The notes under the pieces were generated by a model, which was not told where the DNA came from, searched no databases, and worked only from the letters and a program-made list of their open reading frames with translations. From NCBI GenBank assembly GCA_021298395.1, contig JAJTFH010000014.1:1-64000 (forward strand): a stretch of DNA of 64,000 nucleotides, read 5' to 3'. Source of the DNA: Gemmatimonadota bacterium. GTDB lineage: Bacteria > Gemmatimonadota > Gemmatimonadetes > Gemmatimonadales > Gemmatimonadaceae. This document shows, one piece after another, positions 1 to 8,599 of this stretch; positions within the stretch are counted from its first letter, which is position 1, and each line of letters starts with the position of its first letter. The position numbers and the translations under genes were made by a program.

Positions 1-680
1 GGACGGTCGCGACGGATCTCGACGTCGACCTCCTGGTTACCGCGCGGCATCCCCTGCATGGGCCGCATCTCGATCCGGGGCATCCGCTGACCGTCGCGCG
101 GCCCACGCGACTGCCGCATGGCATCGGCACGCCCGCGCGCATAGGCACGGATCTCACGGAGTTTCTGCCGCTGCGGCTCGGTGAGGAGCCGCTCCGCCGA
201 GGCGAGGGCGGAAGAGTCGCGCTGCCGCCATTGTGCCATCTGCGGCTGGAGCTGCTGCATCCGGGCGCGCATCGAGTCCGGGGCGATCGGGCGCCCCTGC
301 GGCCCCGGCTGCTGGAGCGCACGCCGCTGCCCCTGCATCCGCTCCATCAGCGCCTTGCGCTCGGTGAAGAGTCCGCGCTCCATGGAATCGAGCTGTGCGA
401 CCTGCCGAGGCGTGAGCTCGAGCTGACGGCGGAGATTGAGGAGGCGGGTGACGCCGAGCTGCAGCCCCGCGCCGGGGCCGCGCCCCATCTGGCGCTCTCG
501 GATCATCACCAGACGCCCGGGCATGCGCCCGGGCATGCGCCCCTGCATCCCGGGGGCCATCGGCATCTCCATCGACATCACGGCGCCGGGCGGCACGGGC
601 GGCTGCGGACGCTGCGCGGCGACGAGAACCGGGGCGGTCGTGAGGGCCACGGTGAAGACGAGGCGACGTGCGGTGATCAT
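1..680 (-). CDS. Exported Met/Arg/Gln-rich protein, Spy/CpxP-like (C-terminus beyond window)
   Basis: Reading leftward from an ATG at 680, the frame stays open to the window edge, giving at least 226 residues; the end is missing. It begins with a short signal peptide (MITARRLVFTVALTTAPVLVAAQ), then a Met/Pro/Gly-rich stretch with a repeated GRMP unit. A helical region follows with the LTPRQVAQLDSME and LTEPQRQKLREI pattern, which resembles the two LTxxQ repeats of periplasmic Spy/CpxP-type chaperones and metal-resistance proteins. The C-terminal part is rich in Arg, Met and Gln. A periplasmic protein that binds protein or metal is inferred. It is transcribed divergently from argJ across about 135 bases. 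Family assignment is tentative because the sequence is low-complexity; the reading frame itself is convincing. Confidence 0.6.
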   Translation of the reverse strand, partial: MITARRLVFTVALTTAPVLVAAQRPQPPVPPGAVMSMEMPMAPGMQGRMPGRMPGRLVMIRERQMGRGPGAGLQLGVTRLLNLRRQLELTPRQVAQLDSMERGLFTERKALMERMQGQRRALQQPGPQGRPIAPDSMRARMQQLQPQMAQWRQRDSSALASAERLLTEPQRQKLREIRAYARGRADAMRQSRGPRDGQRMPRIEMRPMQGMPRGNQEVDVEIRRDR

Positions 681-816
681 GTCTGGCTCCAGAGGAAGGA
701 CGGCGGCGGAGGCGCCGCTCTGCCAGAGAAGACGCTCCGAACCCATAGGATGTTAAGCCGATGGCGGCCGAGGTCCAGCGCCCCCTATCTTCCTGTCCCG
801 CTCACCCCAGGCCGAG

Positions 817-1986
817 ATGACCGCGTTCCACCCCACCGCTCGCTTCCCACGCGGCTTCCGCTGCGCCAGCCGCAACGTCGGCCTCAAGCCGGAAGCGAAG
901 GACCTGACGCTCTTCGTGAGCGAGGTCGATGCCGCCGCGGCGGCGGTCTTCACGCGCAATCACTTCCCGGGCGCCCCGATCATCGTGGGCCGCGAGACGA
1001 TTCGTGGGGGGGTGCTCCGCGCGATCATCGCGAACAGCAAGGTGAGCAACGTCGCCACGGGCGCGGCGGGCGTCGCCAACGCGCGGCGGATGGCCGCCGC
1101 GGCGGCGGCCGAGCTCGGCACGACTCCCGAGCAGGTGCTCGTGAGCTCCACCGGGGTGATCGGGGTGCAGCTCCCGGTGGAGAAGATCGAAGCGGGAGTG
1201 CGGGGGATGTCGGGCGACCTGCAAGACGATCCCTTAATCGGCGCGGAAGGGATCATGACGACCGACACGCACCCGAAGGCGATCTCCTGCACGGTGGGTG
1301 AGGCGACGATCACCTGGGTCGCGAAGGGCTCGGGGATGATCGAGCCGAACATGGCGACGATGCTCGCCTACATCTTCACCGATGCGGCGATCCCCGCCCA
1401 GACCCTCGACGAGATGCTCCGCACAGCGATCGGGCGCTCGTTCAACATGCTGAGCGTCGACACCGACACCAGCACCTCGGACACCTGCGCGATCCTCGCC
1501 AATGGGCTCGCCGGTCCGGTCGATGAGGGAGCGTTCCTCCAGGCCCTCACCGCCGGATGCGTCCGCATGACGGAGATCCTCGGGCGCGACGGGGAGGGGG
1601 CGGAACACCTCCTCCGCGTCCAGGTGCGTGGGGCACGCGACGATCGCGAGGCGCGCGTCATCGCGAAGGCGGTCCTCAACTCCCCGCTCGTCAAGACGAT
1701 GGTCCATGGGGCCGATCCGAACGTCGGGCGCCTGCTGATGGCGGTCGGGAAGTGCTTCGATTGTGCGATCCATCCGGCGAGCACCGATGCCTGGATCAAT
1801 GGGTATCAGGTGGTGCGGGGTGGCGAACGCCTCCCCTTCGATGATGCGACGGTCCGGCAGGCGCTCACCGCCGAGGTGGTCGACCTCGAGATCGCCCTCG
1901 GGGTGGGGCCGGCGGATGCCACCGCCTACGGCTGCGACCTGACGAAGGGATACATCGAGGAGAACGCGAGCTACTATTCGAGTTGA
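817..1986 (+). CDS. argJ: Bifunctional glutamate N-acetyltransferase / amino-acid N-acetyltransferase ArgJ
   Basis: ArgJ moves the acetyl group from N-acetylornithine to glutamate (and in bifunctional forms uses acetyl-CoA) in cytoplasmic arginine synthesis. The 389-residue length is normal. The self-cleavage site is visible as EPNMATML, with the nucleophilic Thr at residue 181, which splits the precursor into alpha and beta chains. Other family signatures are SSTGVIG near residue 110, KGSGMIEPN just before the cleavage site, and the C-terminal KGYIEENASY. The ATG at 817 fits the family N-terminus. The stop overlaps the next gene start (TGATG), so the two are probably co-transcribed. No other arginine gene is nearby. 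Whether it is mono- or bifunctional cannot be told from sequence alone. Confidence 0.95.
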   Translation: MTAFHPTARFPRGFRCASRNVGLKPEAKDLTLFVSEVDAAAAAVFTRNHFPGAPIIVGRETIRGGVLRAIIANSKVSNVATGAAGVANARRMAAAAAAELGTTPEQVLVSSTGVIGVQLPVEKIEAGVRGMSGDLQDDPLIGAEGIMTTDTHPKAISCTVGEATITWVAKGSGMIEPNMATMLAYIFTDAAIPAQTLDEMLRTAIGRSFNMLSVDTDTSTSDTCAILANGLAGPVDEGAFLQALTAGCVRMTEILGRDGEGAEHLLRVQVRGARDDREARVIAKAVLNSPLVKTMVHGADPNVGRLLMAVGKCFDCAIHPASTDAWINGYQVVRGGERLPFDDATVRQALTAEVVDLEIALGVGPADATAYGCDLTKGYIEENASYYSS

Positions 1987-3245
1987 TGCGTACCGGACTC
2001 GATATCGCGGTCATCGGCGGGGGGATCGCCGGCCTCTCGGCGGCGTGGCGCCTCAGCGCGCGCCATCGGGTGACGTTGCTCGAGAAGCACCCGGTGGTCG
2101 GGATGGATGCGCACTCGCTCGATCTCCCGCACGACGGCCGCACCGCGCGCATCGATGTCCCCCTGCGTGTGATCTACGAGGGGTACTACCCGACCCTCAT
2201 CGGGCTCTATCACGCCCTCGGCGTCCAACTGGAGCGGACCAACTACGCGGGCTCGTTCAGCACGTTGCATGGCGCGACCTACTTCCGGTACGCGAACTGG
2301 ATCGTCGGGGGACGCTCGGTCCCGGTGCCCGCCCTGCCGCTGGGCGCGCGCGCGCTGCGGATCACTCGCGACCTCCTGCGCTTCTATCGGATGGCCCCAA
2401 CGGCCCTCGCCGACCTCGGTGCCAGCGAGGAGCCGCTCGGGAGCTGGCTCGATCGCGCCGGTCTTGGCAGTGATTTCACCGATGGGTTCCTGATCCCGAC
2501 CTTCGCGGCGGTCTGCACCTGCTCGACGACGGCGGTCCGGGCGTACCCGGCCCGGATCATCCTCGACTACCTCACGCGCGGACTCACCTTCGGCGGGGTG
2601 CGTCGGGTGGTGCTGGGCACGCGCGAGGTCGTGCGCCGTCTGACCGAGCCCGTGGCCGAGGTCCGGTGCGGGGTCGCAGTGCGGCGCATCGCGCCGGTGG
2701 ATGACGGGGTGCGCATCGAGTGGGACGGGGGCGAAGGCCGGTTCGACCATGTGGTGCTCGCGACGCAGGCGAACCAGGCGGCGCGCCTGCTCGATACGGG
2801 ATACGCGCGTGAACGCGAGGCGCTCGAGCACTTCGGCTACGAGTCGAGTGAGGTCGTGGTGCACACCGATGCGCGACTCGCGCCGCGGGATCGGTGGCGG
2901 TGGGCCCCGGTGAACATGGTGATCGATCCGGAGGGGGATCGCCCGATGGCGACCATCTGGATGAACCGCGTGCAGCCCTCGCTCGCAGGGGGCTCCCCCG
3001 TCTTCCAGACCTGGAACCCGATCGTGGAGCCGGAGGCCTCGCGCGTCTACACGCGCGCCAGCTTCCAGCGGCCGGTCGTGAATGCGCGCGCCCTCGAGGG
3101 GGCGCGCATCGTCGACGAGCTCCACGCCGAACCAGGGCGCCGCCTCTGGTGCAGCGGATCGTATCTCGGGCCGGGGATCCCGCTGCTCGAGAGCGCGACG
3201 GCGACCGCGGCGAAGGTCGTCGCGCACATCGACGGCACCCCCTGA
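1986..3245 (+). CDS. FAD-dependent amine-oxidase-type oxidoreductase (predicted NAD/FAD-binding protein)
   Basis: A 419-residue flavoprotein that opens with a Rossmann dinucleotide site VIGGGIAGLSAAWRL followed by the acidic strand end VTLLEKH. This is the arrangement of FAD-binding amine oxidase, phytoene desaturase-like and COG2907 proteins. A second FAD-contact region lies near the C-terminus (LWCSGSYLGPGIPLLESA), where these enzymes bind the ribityl phosphate. No signal peptide is seen, so it is probably cytoplasmic. The ATG at 1986 overlaps the argJ stop by one base; a TTG at 1983 in the same frame is the only near alternative. The substrate is unknown, and overlap with argJ is not evidence of a role in arginine metabolism. 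Confidence 0.8.
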   Translation: MRTGLDIAVIGGGIAGLSAAWRLSARHRVTLLEKHPVVGMDAHSLDLPHDGRTARIDVPLRVIYEGYYPTLIGLYHALGVQLERTNYAGSFSTLHGATYFRYANWIVGGRSVPVPALPLGARALRITRDLLRFYRMAPTALADLGASEEPLGSWLDRAGLGSDFTDGFLIPTFAAVCTCSTTAVRAYPARIILDYLTRGLTFGGVRRVVLGTREVVRRLTEPVAEVRCGVAVRRIAPVDDGVRIEWDGGEGRFDHVVLATQANQAARLLDTGYAREREALEHFGYESSEVVVHTDARLAPRDRWRWAPVNMVIDPEGDRPMATIWMNRVQPSLAGGSPVFQTWNPIVEPEASRVYTRASFQRPVVNARALEGARIVDELHAEPGRRLWCSGSYLGPGIPLLESATATAAKVVAHIDGTP

Positions 3246-3317
3246 CCCCGCACCCTTCCCCTGACGCCCCGAGGGGCGCAGGATTGAATGCTCGTCCCTT
3301 CCTTCTGCGGAGCTCCG

Positions 3318-4607
3318 ATGTCTCGTCTCGTCCTGCTACTCGCCCTCCTCGCGACCATCACCACGCCAGGCGCGGCTCAGGGAGCACGCCTCTATGACGA
3401 GCTCGACCGTCGCGTCACGGCAGTGAACCCGCAGGTGGTCGCCTGGCGGCGTGACATCCATGCCCATCCAGAGCTCGGGATGCAGGAGACGCGTACCGCG
3501 GCGCTCGTCGCCGACCATCTCCGGAAGCTTGGGATCGAGGTGCGCACGGGGGTCGGTGGGACGGGGGTGGTCGGCGTCCTCAAGGGCGGGAAGCCCGGGA
3601 AGGTCGTGGCGCTCCGCGCCGACATGGATGCGCTCCCGGTCACCGAGCTCGTCGACCTGCCCTTCCGGTCCAAGGTCCGCACCGTCTGGAACGGTCAGGA
3701 GACGGGGGTGATGCACGCCTGCGGGCATGACAACCATGTCGCGATCCTCATGGGGGCGGCCGAGGTGCTCGCTGGGATGCGCGCGCAGATCTCGGGTACG
3801 GTGGTCTTCCTCTTCCAGCCGGCGGAAGAGGGCCCGGGTGGCGCCGAGCCGATGATCCGCGACGGGGCGATGGACAACCCGAAGGTCGACGCGGTCTTCG
3901 GGCTCCATGTCTGGCCTGGCCCCGCCGGTGACATCACGGTGCGCGGTGGCCCGACGATGGCGGCCTCGAACTCCTTTCACGTGACGGTCCGTGGCCGGCA
4001 GTCGCACGGCGCGGCGCCATGGGCCGGTGTGGACCCGATCGTCGTGAGCGCGCAGATCGTGAATGCCTTGCAGACCGTGGTGAGCCGTCAGGTGAACATC
4101 ACCGAGCTCCCGGCGATCGTGACGGTGGCGATGTTCCATGGTGGGGTGCGCGAGAACATCATCCCTGACACCGTGGTGCTCGGCGGGACGATCCGCACCT
4201 TCAGCGAGCCGCAGAAGCGCCTGGTCTTCTCGTCGGTGGAGCGGATCGCGACGCAGATCGCCGCGAGCGCGGGGGCGACGGCGCTCATGACCATCGACTC
4301 CGGCTATCCCGTGACGGACAACGATCCGGCGCTCACCGAGCGGATGATGCCGACGCTGCGTCGGGCGGTCGGGACGGAACGTGTGCACCTCGCCCCGATG
4401 ATCACGGGGGCCGAGGACTTCTCCCTCTTCCAGCGGAAGGCCCCCGGGGTGTTCTTCTTCCTCGGGGTCACGCCGCGCGACCAGGATCACACGAAGGCGC
4501 CGTCGAACCACTCGCCGTACTTCTTCGCGGATGAGTCGGCGCTGCCGGCCGGGGTACGGGCGCTCAGCGCGCTCGCGCTCGACTATCTCGGGGCCGCGCC
4601 GCGCTGA
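3318..4607 (+). CDS. Secreted M20-family amidohydrolase (hippurate hydrolase / amidase type)
   Basis: A 429-residue zinc-dependent amidohydrolase of the M20D/ACY1-like group, which cleaves N-acyl amino acids and similar amides. Metal-site signatures are present in order: HACGHDNHVAIL, EEGPGGAEPMI, GLHVWPGPAG and the late HSPYFFADE. The dimerisation domain with HVTVRGRQSHGA lies in the middle. The start at 3318 is chosen because GGAG at 3309-3312 sits five bases upstream and the product then begins with a clean signal peptide (MSRLVLLLALLATITTPGAAQG). An in-frame ATG at 3288 would put ten extra residues before it. The predicted location is periplasmic or extracellular. It converges directly on the next minus-strand gene with no spacer. 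Confidence 0.9.
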   Translation: MSRLVLLLALLATITTPGAAQGARLYDELDRRVTAVNPQVVAWRRDIHAHPELGMQETRTAALVADHLRKLGIEVRTGVGGTGVVGVLKGGKPGKVVALRADMDALPVTELVDLPFRSKVRTVWNGQETGVMHACGHDNHVAILMGAAEVLAGMRAQISGTVVFLFQPAEEGPGGAEPMIRDGAMDNPKVDAVFGLHVWPGPAGDITVRGGPTMAASNSFHVTVRGRQSHGAAPWAGVDPIVVSAQIVNALQTVVSRQVNITELPAIVTVAMFHGGVRENIIPDTVVLGGTIRTFSEPQKRLVFSSVERIATQIAASAGATALMTIDSGYPVTDNDPALTERMMPTLRRAVGTERVHLAPMITGAEDFSLFQRKAPGVFFFLGVTPRDQDHTKAPSNHSPYFFADESALPAGVRALSALALDYLGAAPR

Positions 4608-5120
4608 TCAGGCGGCGAGCGACTCGCCGCAGCTCACACAGAAGCGCGCATCCCCCGAGGGGACGGGGGCCTGACACCGGAGGCAGGTCGCCTCGAGGTA
4701 GCCTCCGCACGACGAGCAGAAGAGCGCGTCCGGCTCCGGCCGCGGCCCGCACCCGCCACAGGCGGTGCGCCGCGTGCGCATCCGTGCGATGAGACGCTCG
4801 GCGGCATCGGACGAAGCAGCTGCAGACGTGGCGGTCGCCGTCCCGTTGCCCTCACGAGCGCGCAATTCGGCGAGGGCCGGCGGGGCGTAGGTCGCCCGCA
4901 GGATCGCGTAGTCATCGTCCGAGAGCTTCCCGGTCGCGCGGTCGAACTCGACCTCGCGCAACGCCTCGATCGCGCTCGATCCCTCGTCGGTCCCGCCGAC
5001 GAGGGTCGGGCTCGTCTGGACCAGCGGGCGCGCGCCCCCGCTCTCCGTGCGGAGGATCGGGAGCAGCACATACGCCAACGCCACGACGGCAAGCAGGCTG
5101 CCCACGAGGAGGGGGATCAT
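4608..5120 (-). CDS. CcmI-like membrane protein with C-terminal double zinc ribbon
   Basis: A 170-residue protein with one N-terminal membrane helix (MIPLLVGSLLAVVALAYVLL) and a segment REVEFDRATGKLSDDDYAIL, which is the conserved juxtamembrane motif of CcmI-type cytochrome c biogenesis proteins. Instead of the TPR domain of classical CcmI it ends with two Cys4 zinc ribbons: CGGCGPRPEPDALFCSSCGG and CLRCQAP followed by FCVSCGE. It starts one base after the ccmH stop on the same strand, so it is the last gene of the ccmE-ccmF-ccmH operon. I infer a role in presenting apocytochrome or organising the haem lyase. The ribbons facing the cytoplasm or periplasm cannot be settled here. Confidence 0.7.
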   Translation of the reverse strand: MIPLLVGSLLAVVALAYVLLPILRTESGGARPLVQTSPTLVGGTDEGSSAIEALREVEFDRATGKLSDDDYAILRATYAPPALAELRAREGNGTATATSAAASSDAAERLIARMRTRRTACGGCGPRPEPDALFCSSCGGYLEATCLRCQAPVPSGDARFCVSCGESLAA

Positions 5121-5121
5121 C

Positions 5122-5721
5122 TCAGCCGTCCTCGCGGATCGCGCGATCGAGGCGCGCCAGCTCGTCGGCGCTGACCCGGGGGAGCGCCGCACCACCGGTG
5201 GCCATCGGCGCGCGCGCCGCCGCGAGCTGGGCCTCGGCTCGCCACTTCCGGAGCAGGACGGTCAGCGCGATCCCCCCGATGGCGAGGACCACCCCGGGCG
5301 CGACGTACCCCGCCCAGTTGAACCCTTCCTTCTTCGGGGCGGTAAGGGCCACCTCACCATAGGTCTCGACGAAGGCATCGAGGATCTCCTGCTCGGTGTA
5401 GCCACCAGCGATCAGCCGGAGCACGTCGCGATGCATGGCCGGCGAGGTCGAGCAGGTGAAGTCGGTGGTGCGACAGGTGTAGACGTCGAGGATGCAGCCG
5501 CACTGACACTTGATCCGGTGCTCGAGCGCGTCGCGCTGCTCGTCGGTCACCTGCGGCGTGGCGCCCGGCTTGGCGGCGCGCAGCACCGGGCGATACGCAT
5601 CGGTGGACATCTCCGTGCTGGACTGCGCCCCCGACTGCGACCCCAGCGGCGCGGCCGCGAGGGAGCCGGCCCCGACCACCAGTGCCTGCATGAAGCGACG
5701 ACGCGAGGCCACCTCGCTCAT
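5122..5721 (-). CDS. ccmH: CcmH-type cytochrome c maturation protein (apocytochrome thiol reductant)
   Basis: A 199-residue membrane-anchored protein of the CcmH family, which keeps the CXXCH cysteines of apocytochrome c reduced for haem attachment in System I. The redox region is KCQCGC (Cys72, 74, 76), with two more cysteines at 83 and 90, unlike the single CPxC pair of the Escherichia protein. The N-terminus SRRRFMQALVVGAG looks like a twin-arginine signal or anchor, and a second membrane helix lies at about residues 138-157. The ATG at 5721 overlaps the ccmF stop (ATGA, 5718-5721), which fixes the start and implies translational coupling. The location is periplasmic face of the inner membrane. 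Confidence 0.85.
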   Translation of the reverse strand: MSEVASRRRFMQALVVGAGSLAAAPLGSQSGAQSSTEMSTDAYRPVLRAAKPGATPQVTDEQRDALEHRIKCQCGCILDVYTCRTTDFTCSTSPAMHRDVLRLIAGGYTEQEILDAFVETYGEVALTAPKKEGFNWAGYVAPGVVLAIGGIALTVLLRKWRAEAQLAAARAPMATGGAALPRVSADELARLDRAIREDG

Positions 5722-7739
5722 GCCGACACCGCGACGGCCTGTGGCGCCAACTCGGCCACATAGCCCTCCTGCCGACGGCGCCGCATCGAGGGGGGCCACA
5801 TCACGATCAACCCACCGATCGCCATGAGGATCCCGCCATGCCAGACCCAGGCCACGAGCGGATTGAAGTTGATCCGGATCTCCGCTTGGTCGCCGATGGC
5901 GCCGGCGAGGACGAGATAGACATCCTGACGCTGCTGCGACAGGATCCCCACCTCGGTGGAGGGCTGGAAGGTGGGCTGCCCACGAGAATCGCGATGCTGC
6001 CGCTTCTCGCTGGTGAGGATCGGGAGGGGCCGCCCATCGACCGTCGGTCGGAGCGCGACGGTGAGCACGTCACGATTGAGCGCCTTGAACTCGGAGAGCC
6101 CTTCGCTCGTGAAGGTCCAGCGCCGCCCGAAGGGATCGATCGCCGTCGTCGATTCCCCCGCGCGCAGCGTGACGTCGTACTCCTTGCGGAACGCCATCCC
6201 GGCGAAGGCCGAGAAGAGGATTACGATCCCGGCGTGCACGATGTAGCCGCCGTACCGACGGCGATTGCGCGCCACGAGACGGATCAGTGCCGTCGGGACA
6301 CCCTCGCCGTACATCGTCCGGCGCGCCCCGATCCCCTTCCAGAACTCCTGGAGGATCGTCCCCGCGACGAAGGAGGCGAGCCCCCAGGTCATCAGGGGAT
6401 AGAGCTCACGGATGCCGAGGGTGAAAAGCGCCGCCGCGGCGATGACGCCGAGCGCCGCCGGCCCCGCGAACTGCTTCTGGATGTTCGCCACCGAGGCGCG
6501 CCGCCAGGCGATCAGCGGACCGATCCCCGTCAACGCGAGGAGGAGCAGCCCGAGCGGGACGTTCACCGCGTTGAAGAACGATTCACCAACGGTGATCTTC
6601 GTCCCGCGCACCCATTCGCTGAGGATCGGGAAGAGGGTCCCCCAGAGGACGCTGAAGGCGATCCCGACGAGGACGAGGTTGTTGTAGAGGAAGGCGGCCT
6701 CGCGGCTGATCATCGCCTCGAGCTGGGCCGGCGACTCGAGGTCCTTGAGGCGCAGGGCGACGAGGACCACCGTCGCGACGAGGGCGAGGACGAAGAAGGT
6801 CGCGAACCAGTGACCGACCGAGCTCTGCGCGAAGGAGTGCACCGACTGGATCACCCCGGAGCGGGTGATGAAGGTGCCGAGGATACTGAGCAGGAAGGTC
6901 GTCACCACGAGGGTGACATTCCACTTCCGGAGCATCCCGCGCTTCTCCTGGATCATGATCGAATGGAGGAACGCCGTCCCCGTGAGCCAGGGGAGCAACG
7001 AGGCGTTCTCGACCGGATCCCACATCCAGTAGCCCCCCCACCCGAGCTCCACATACGCCCACCACATCCCGAGGACGATGCCGAGGGTGAGGAAGACCCA
7101 ACTCACGAGCGACCAGCGCCGGACCGCGCCGAGCCATTCGGCGTCGAGTCGGCGCGTGAAGAGCGCCGCGATCGCGAAGCCGAAGGGGATCGCGGTGGCG
7201 ACATAGCCGAGGTAGAGGAGCGGTGGATGGACCGCCATCGCGGGGTTCTGGAGCTGCGGATTCAACCCGCGACCGTCGGCGGGGACCCACTCGAGCCGCT
7301 CGAAGGGATTGGAGGCGAAGACGGTGGTCGCGACGAAGAAGAGGAGGACGAGGGCGTTCGTGCCGGTGACCCAGGGCATCAGCACGCGATTGTCCCGCCG
7401 ATTCACCCAGGTGGCGAGCGCCGCGTAGCCGCCAAGGATGAGACACCAAAAGAGCATCGAGCCCGCCTGGCCACCCCAGAACGCCGAGATCTTGTAGATG
7501 GCCGGGAGATTCGCGCTCGTAAATGAGGCGACATAGCGCAGGGAGAAGTCGCTCGTGAGGAGGGCGGTCCAGAGGCCCGCCGAGGCGAGCACCACGAAGC
7601 CGAAGCCAGCGTAGAGCCCACGTTCCCCCGAGACGATCAGATCGGTCCGTCGAAGCCGCCCTCCCGCGAAGGAGAGGGTCGCGGACCACGCACACATGAG
7701 GAGCGCGATCCAGAGTGACAGCTCGCCAACGAGGATCAT
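5718..7739 (-). CDS. ccmF: CcmF haem lyase subunit of cytochrome c maturation System I
   Basis: A 673-residue polytopic membrane protein that joins haem from CcmE to apocytochrome c. The tryptophan-rich haem-handling WWD motif is clear (WGGYWMWDPVENASLLPWL). The four histidine contexts conserved in CcmF are all present: AVHPPLLYLGYV, TAFLHSIMIQEKRG, IQSVHSFAQS and YIVHAGIVI. Length and many hydrophobic segments match the family. The ATG at 7739 overlaps the ccmE stop by four bases (7736-7739). The same frame runs further upstream to 7844, but that part overlaps ccmE and lacks homology. It forms an operon with ccmE upstream and ccmH downstream. The ccmABC transporter genes are not in the window. 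Confidence 0.95.
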   Translation of the reverse strand: MILVGELSLWIALLMCAWSATLSFAGGRLRRTDLIVSGERGLYAGFGFVVLASAGLWTALLTSDFSLRYVASFTSANLPAIYKISAFWGGQAGSMLFWCLILGGYAALATWVNRRDNRVLMPWVTGTNALVLLFFVATTVFASNPFERLEWVPADGRGLNPQLQNPAMAVHPPLLYLGYVATAIPFGFAIAALFTRRLDAEWLGAVRRWSLVSWVFLTLGIVLGMWWAYVELGWGGYWMWDPVENASLLPWLTGTAFLHSIMIQEKRGMLRKWNVTLVVTTFLLSILGTFITRSGVIQSVHSFAQSSVGHWFATFFVLALVATVVLVALRLKDLESPAQLEAMISREAAFLYNNLVLVGIAFSVLWGTLFPILSEWVRGTKITVGESFFNAVNVPLGLLLLALTGIGPLIAWRRASVANIQKQFAGPAALGVIAAAALFTLGIRELYPLMTWGLASFVAGTILQEFWKGIGARRTMYGEGVPTALIRLVARNRRRYGGYIVHAGIVILFSAFAGMAFRKEYDVTLRAGESTTAIDPFGRRWTFTSEGLSEFKALNRDVLTVALRPTVDGRPLPILTSEKRQHRDSRGQPTFQPSTEVGILSQQRQDVYLVLAGAIGDQAEIRINFNPLVAWVWHGGILMAIGGLIVMWPPSMRRRRQEGYVAELAPQAVAVSA

Positions 7740-8212
7740 GGGGTCGGGGGTTCCGCACCTGCGGCGGCCGGGGCCACCGTCCTGTAGCCCTCGCGGGTCT
7801 CCTTCGAGTAGCCCTCTGGGGCGGCCTCGTACCGCGAGGCACACTTGGCGAGGAGGGTGGTGGCACGGAAGACCCCGTCCTCACCGAGCCGCCCTTCGAC
7901 GACCACGTCGACGGAGTCGCTGAAGGTGTCGGGGATCAACCCACGGTACTCCACCTGGTAGGTGGCGTGGCCATCGGTCATCTGGAAGGTGACCGCCTTC
8001 CCGCTCGAATCACGCACCACCGTGCCGGCGACGACGCGCGCCCCGACCTTCACCCCGGTCCCGCGCATGCTCGGGTCCTCGAGCACCTTCGCCTCGAGTT
8101 CCTGGGGAGTGAGGAAGTAGACGGCCGTGTCCTGGATGCTGCCGGCCATGAGGAATCCCGCCGTCCCGAGGACGACGACCCCGCCGATGATGAACTTGGT
8201 GCGCGGATGCAT
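7736..8212 (-). CDS. ccmE: CcmE haem chaperone, CXXXY variant
   Basis: A 158-residue haem chaperone anchored by one N-terminal helix (KFIIGGVVVLGTAGFLMAG), with the OB-fold beta domain outside in the periplasm. The haem-binding motif of most bacterial CcmE proteins is HXXXY; here it is LLAKCASRYEAAPEGY, so the covalent ligand is Cys124 with Tyr128 three residues on. This CXXXY form is known from archaea and Desulfovibrio-type System I*. Those systems are described as lacking CcmH, yet a ccmH lies two genes downstream here. It is first in a ccmE-ccmF-ccmH operon with overlapping genes. The family call is firm; the chemistry of the cysteine variant in this organism is inference. Confidence 0.92.
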   Translation of the reverse strand: MHPRTKFIIGGVVVLGTAGFLMAGSIQDTAVYFLTPQELEAKVLEDPSMRGTGVKVGARVVAGTVVRDSSGKAVTFQMTDGHATYQVEYRGLIPDTFSDSVDVVVEGRLGEDGVFRATTLLAKCASRYEAAPEGYSKETREGYRTVAPAAAGAEPPTP

Positions 8213-8260
8213 ACCTGCTCCCTCTCTGGGTTATCCGTGGAATATACCCGTGGGCCCAGA

Positions 8261-8596
8261 TCAGGGTGCCAACTGCCGGATGAGCACAGCCCCCACCGCA
8301 CCGCCCGCCGCATCGGCGCCCAGATCCTTCCACGAGAAGACCCGGCCGCGGTGCCGATCCCAGAGCTCCTTCCCCACCCCGACGGTCATCGTAAGGGCCG
8401 CCGCATTCCAGGACGCGGAGCGATAGTCATGCCCGTTCGCACGAAGGACCCGATGGGACGCGCTCTGCAACGCAGCCGAGACGGCGACATGCTTCGCCTT
8501 ATCAACGGCGAACCAGCGATCCTCAGGCGTGGGTGATGGCGCGGAAGCGCGACCGAACGGGGCCGCCCCGAGCGAGAAGACGAGGAGCCACTCCAT
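8261..8596 (-). CDS. YfiM-like small exported protein (DUF2279-type)
   Basis: A 111-residue protein with an N-terminal hydrophobic signal (MEWLLVFSLGAAPFG). The conserved core has DKAKHVAVSAAL, GVGKELWDRHRG and FSWKDLGADAAGGAVGA. This arrangement of an early DK-H, a central GKE-D and a late SWKDL-AD-G is that of the YfiM/DUF2279 family of putative outer-membrane or envelope proteins of unknown function. It starts three bases after the glpK stop on the same strand, so it may be read through from glpK. The function is unknown and the family call rests on motif spacing only. Confidence 0.65.
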   Translation of the reverse strand: MEWLLVFSLGAAPFGRASAPSPTPEDRWFAVDKAKHVAVSAALQSASHRVLRANGHDYRSASWNAAALTMTVGVGKELWDRHRGRVFSWKDLGADAAGGAVGAVLIRQLAP

Positions 8597-8599
8597 CGA

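Noticed and set aside
1974-3227. 417-codon open frame antisense to the FAD oxidoreductase
   Set aside because: Arg/His/Pro-rich translation without family motifs; typical antisense shadow in GC-rich DNA.
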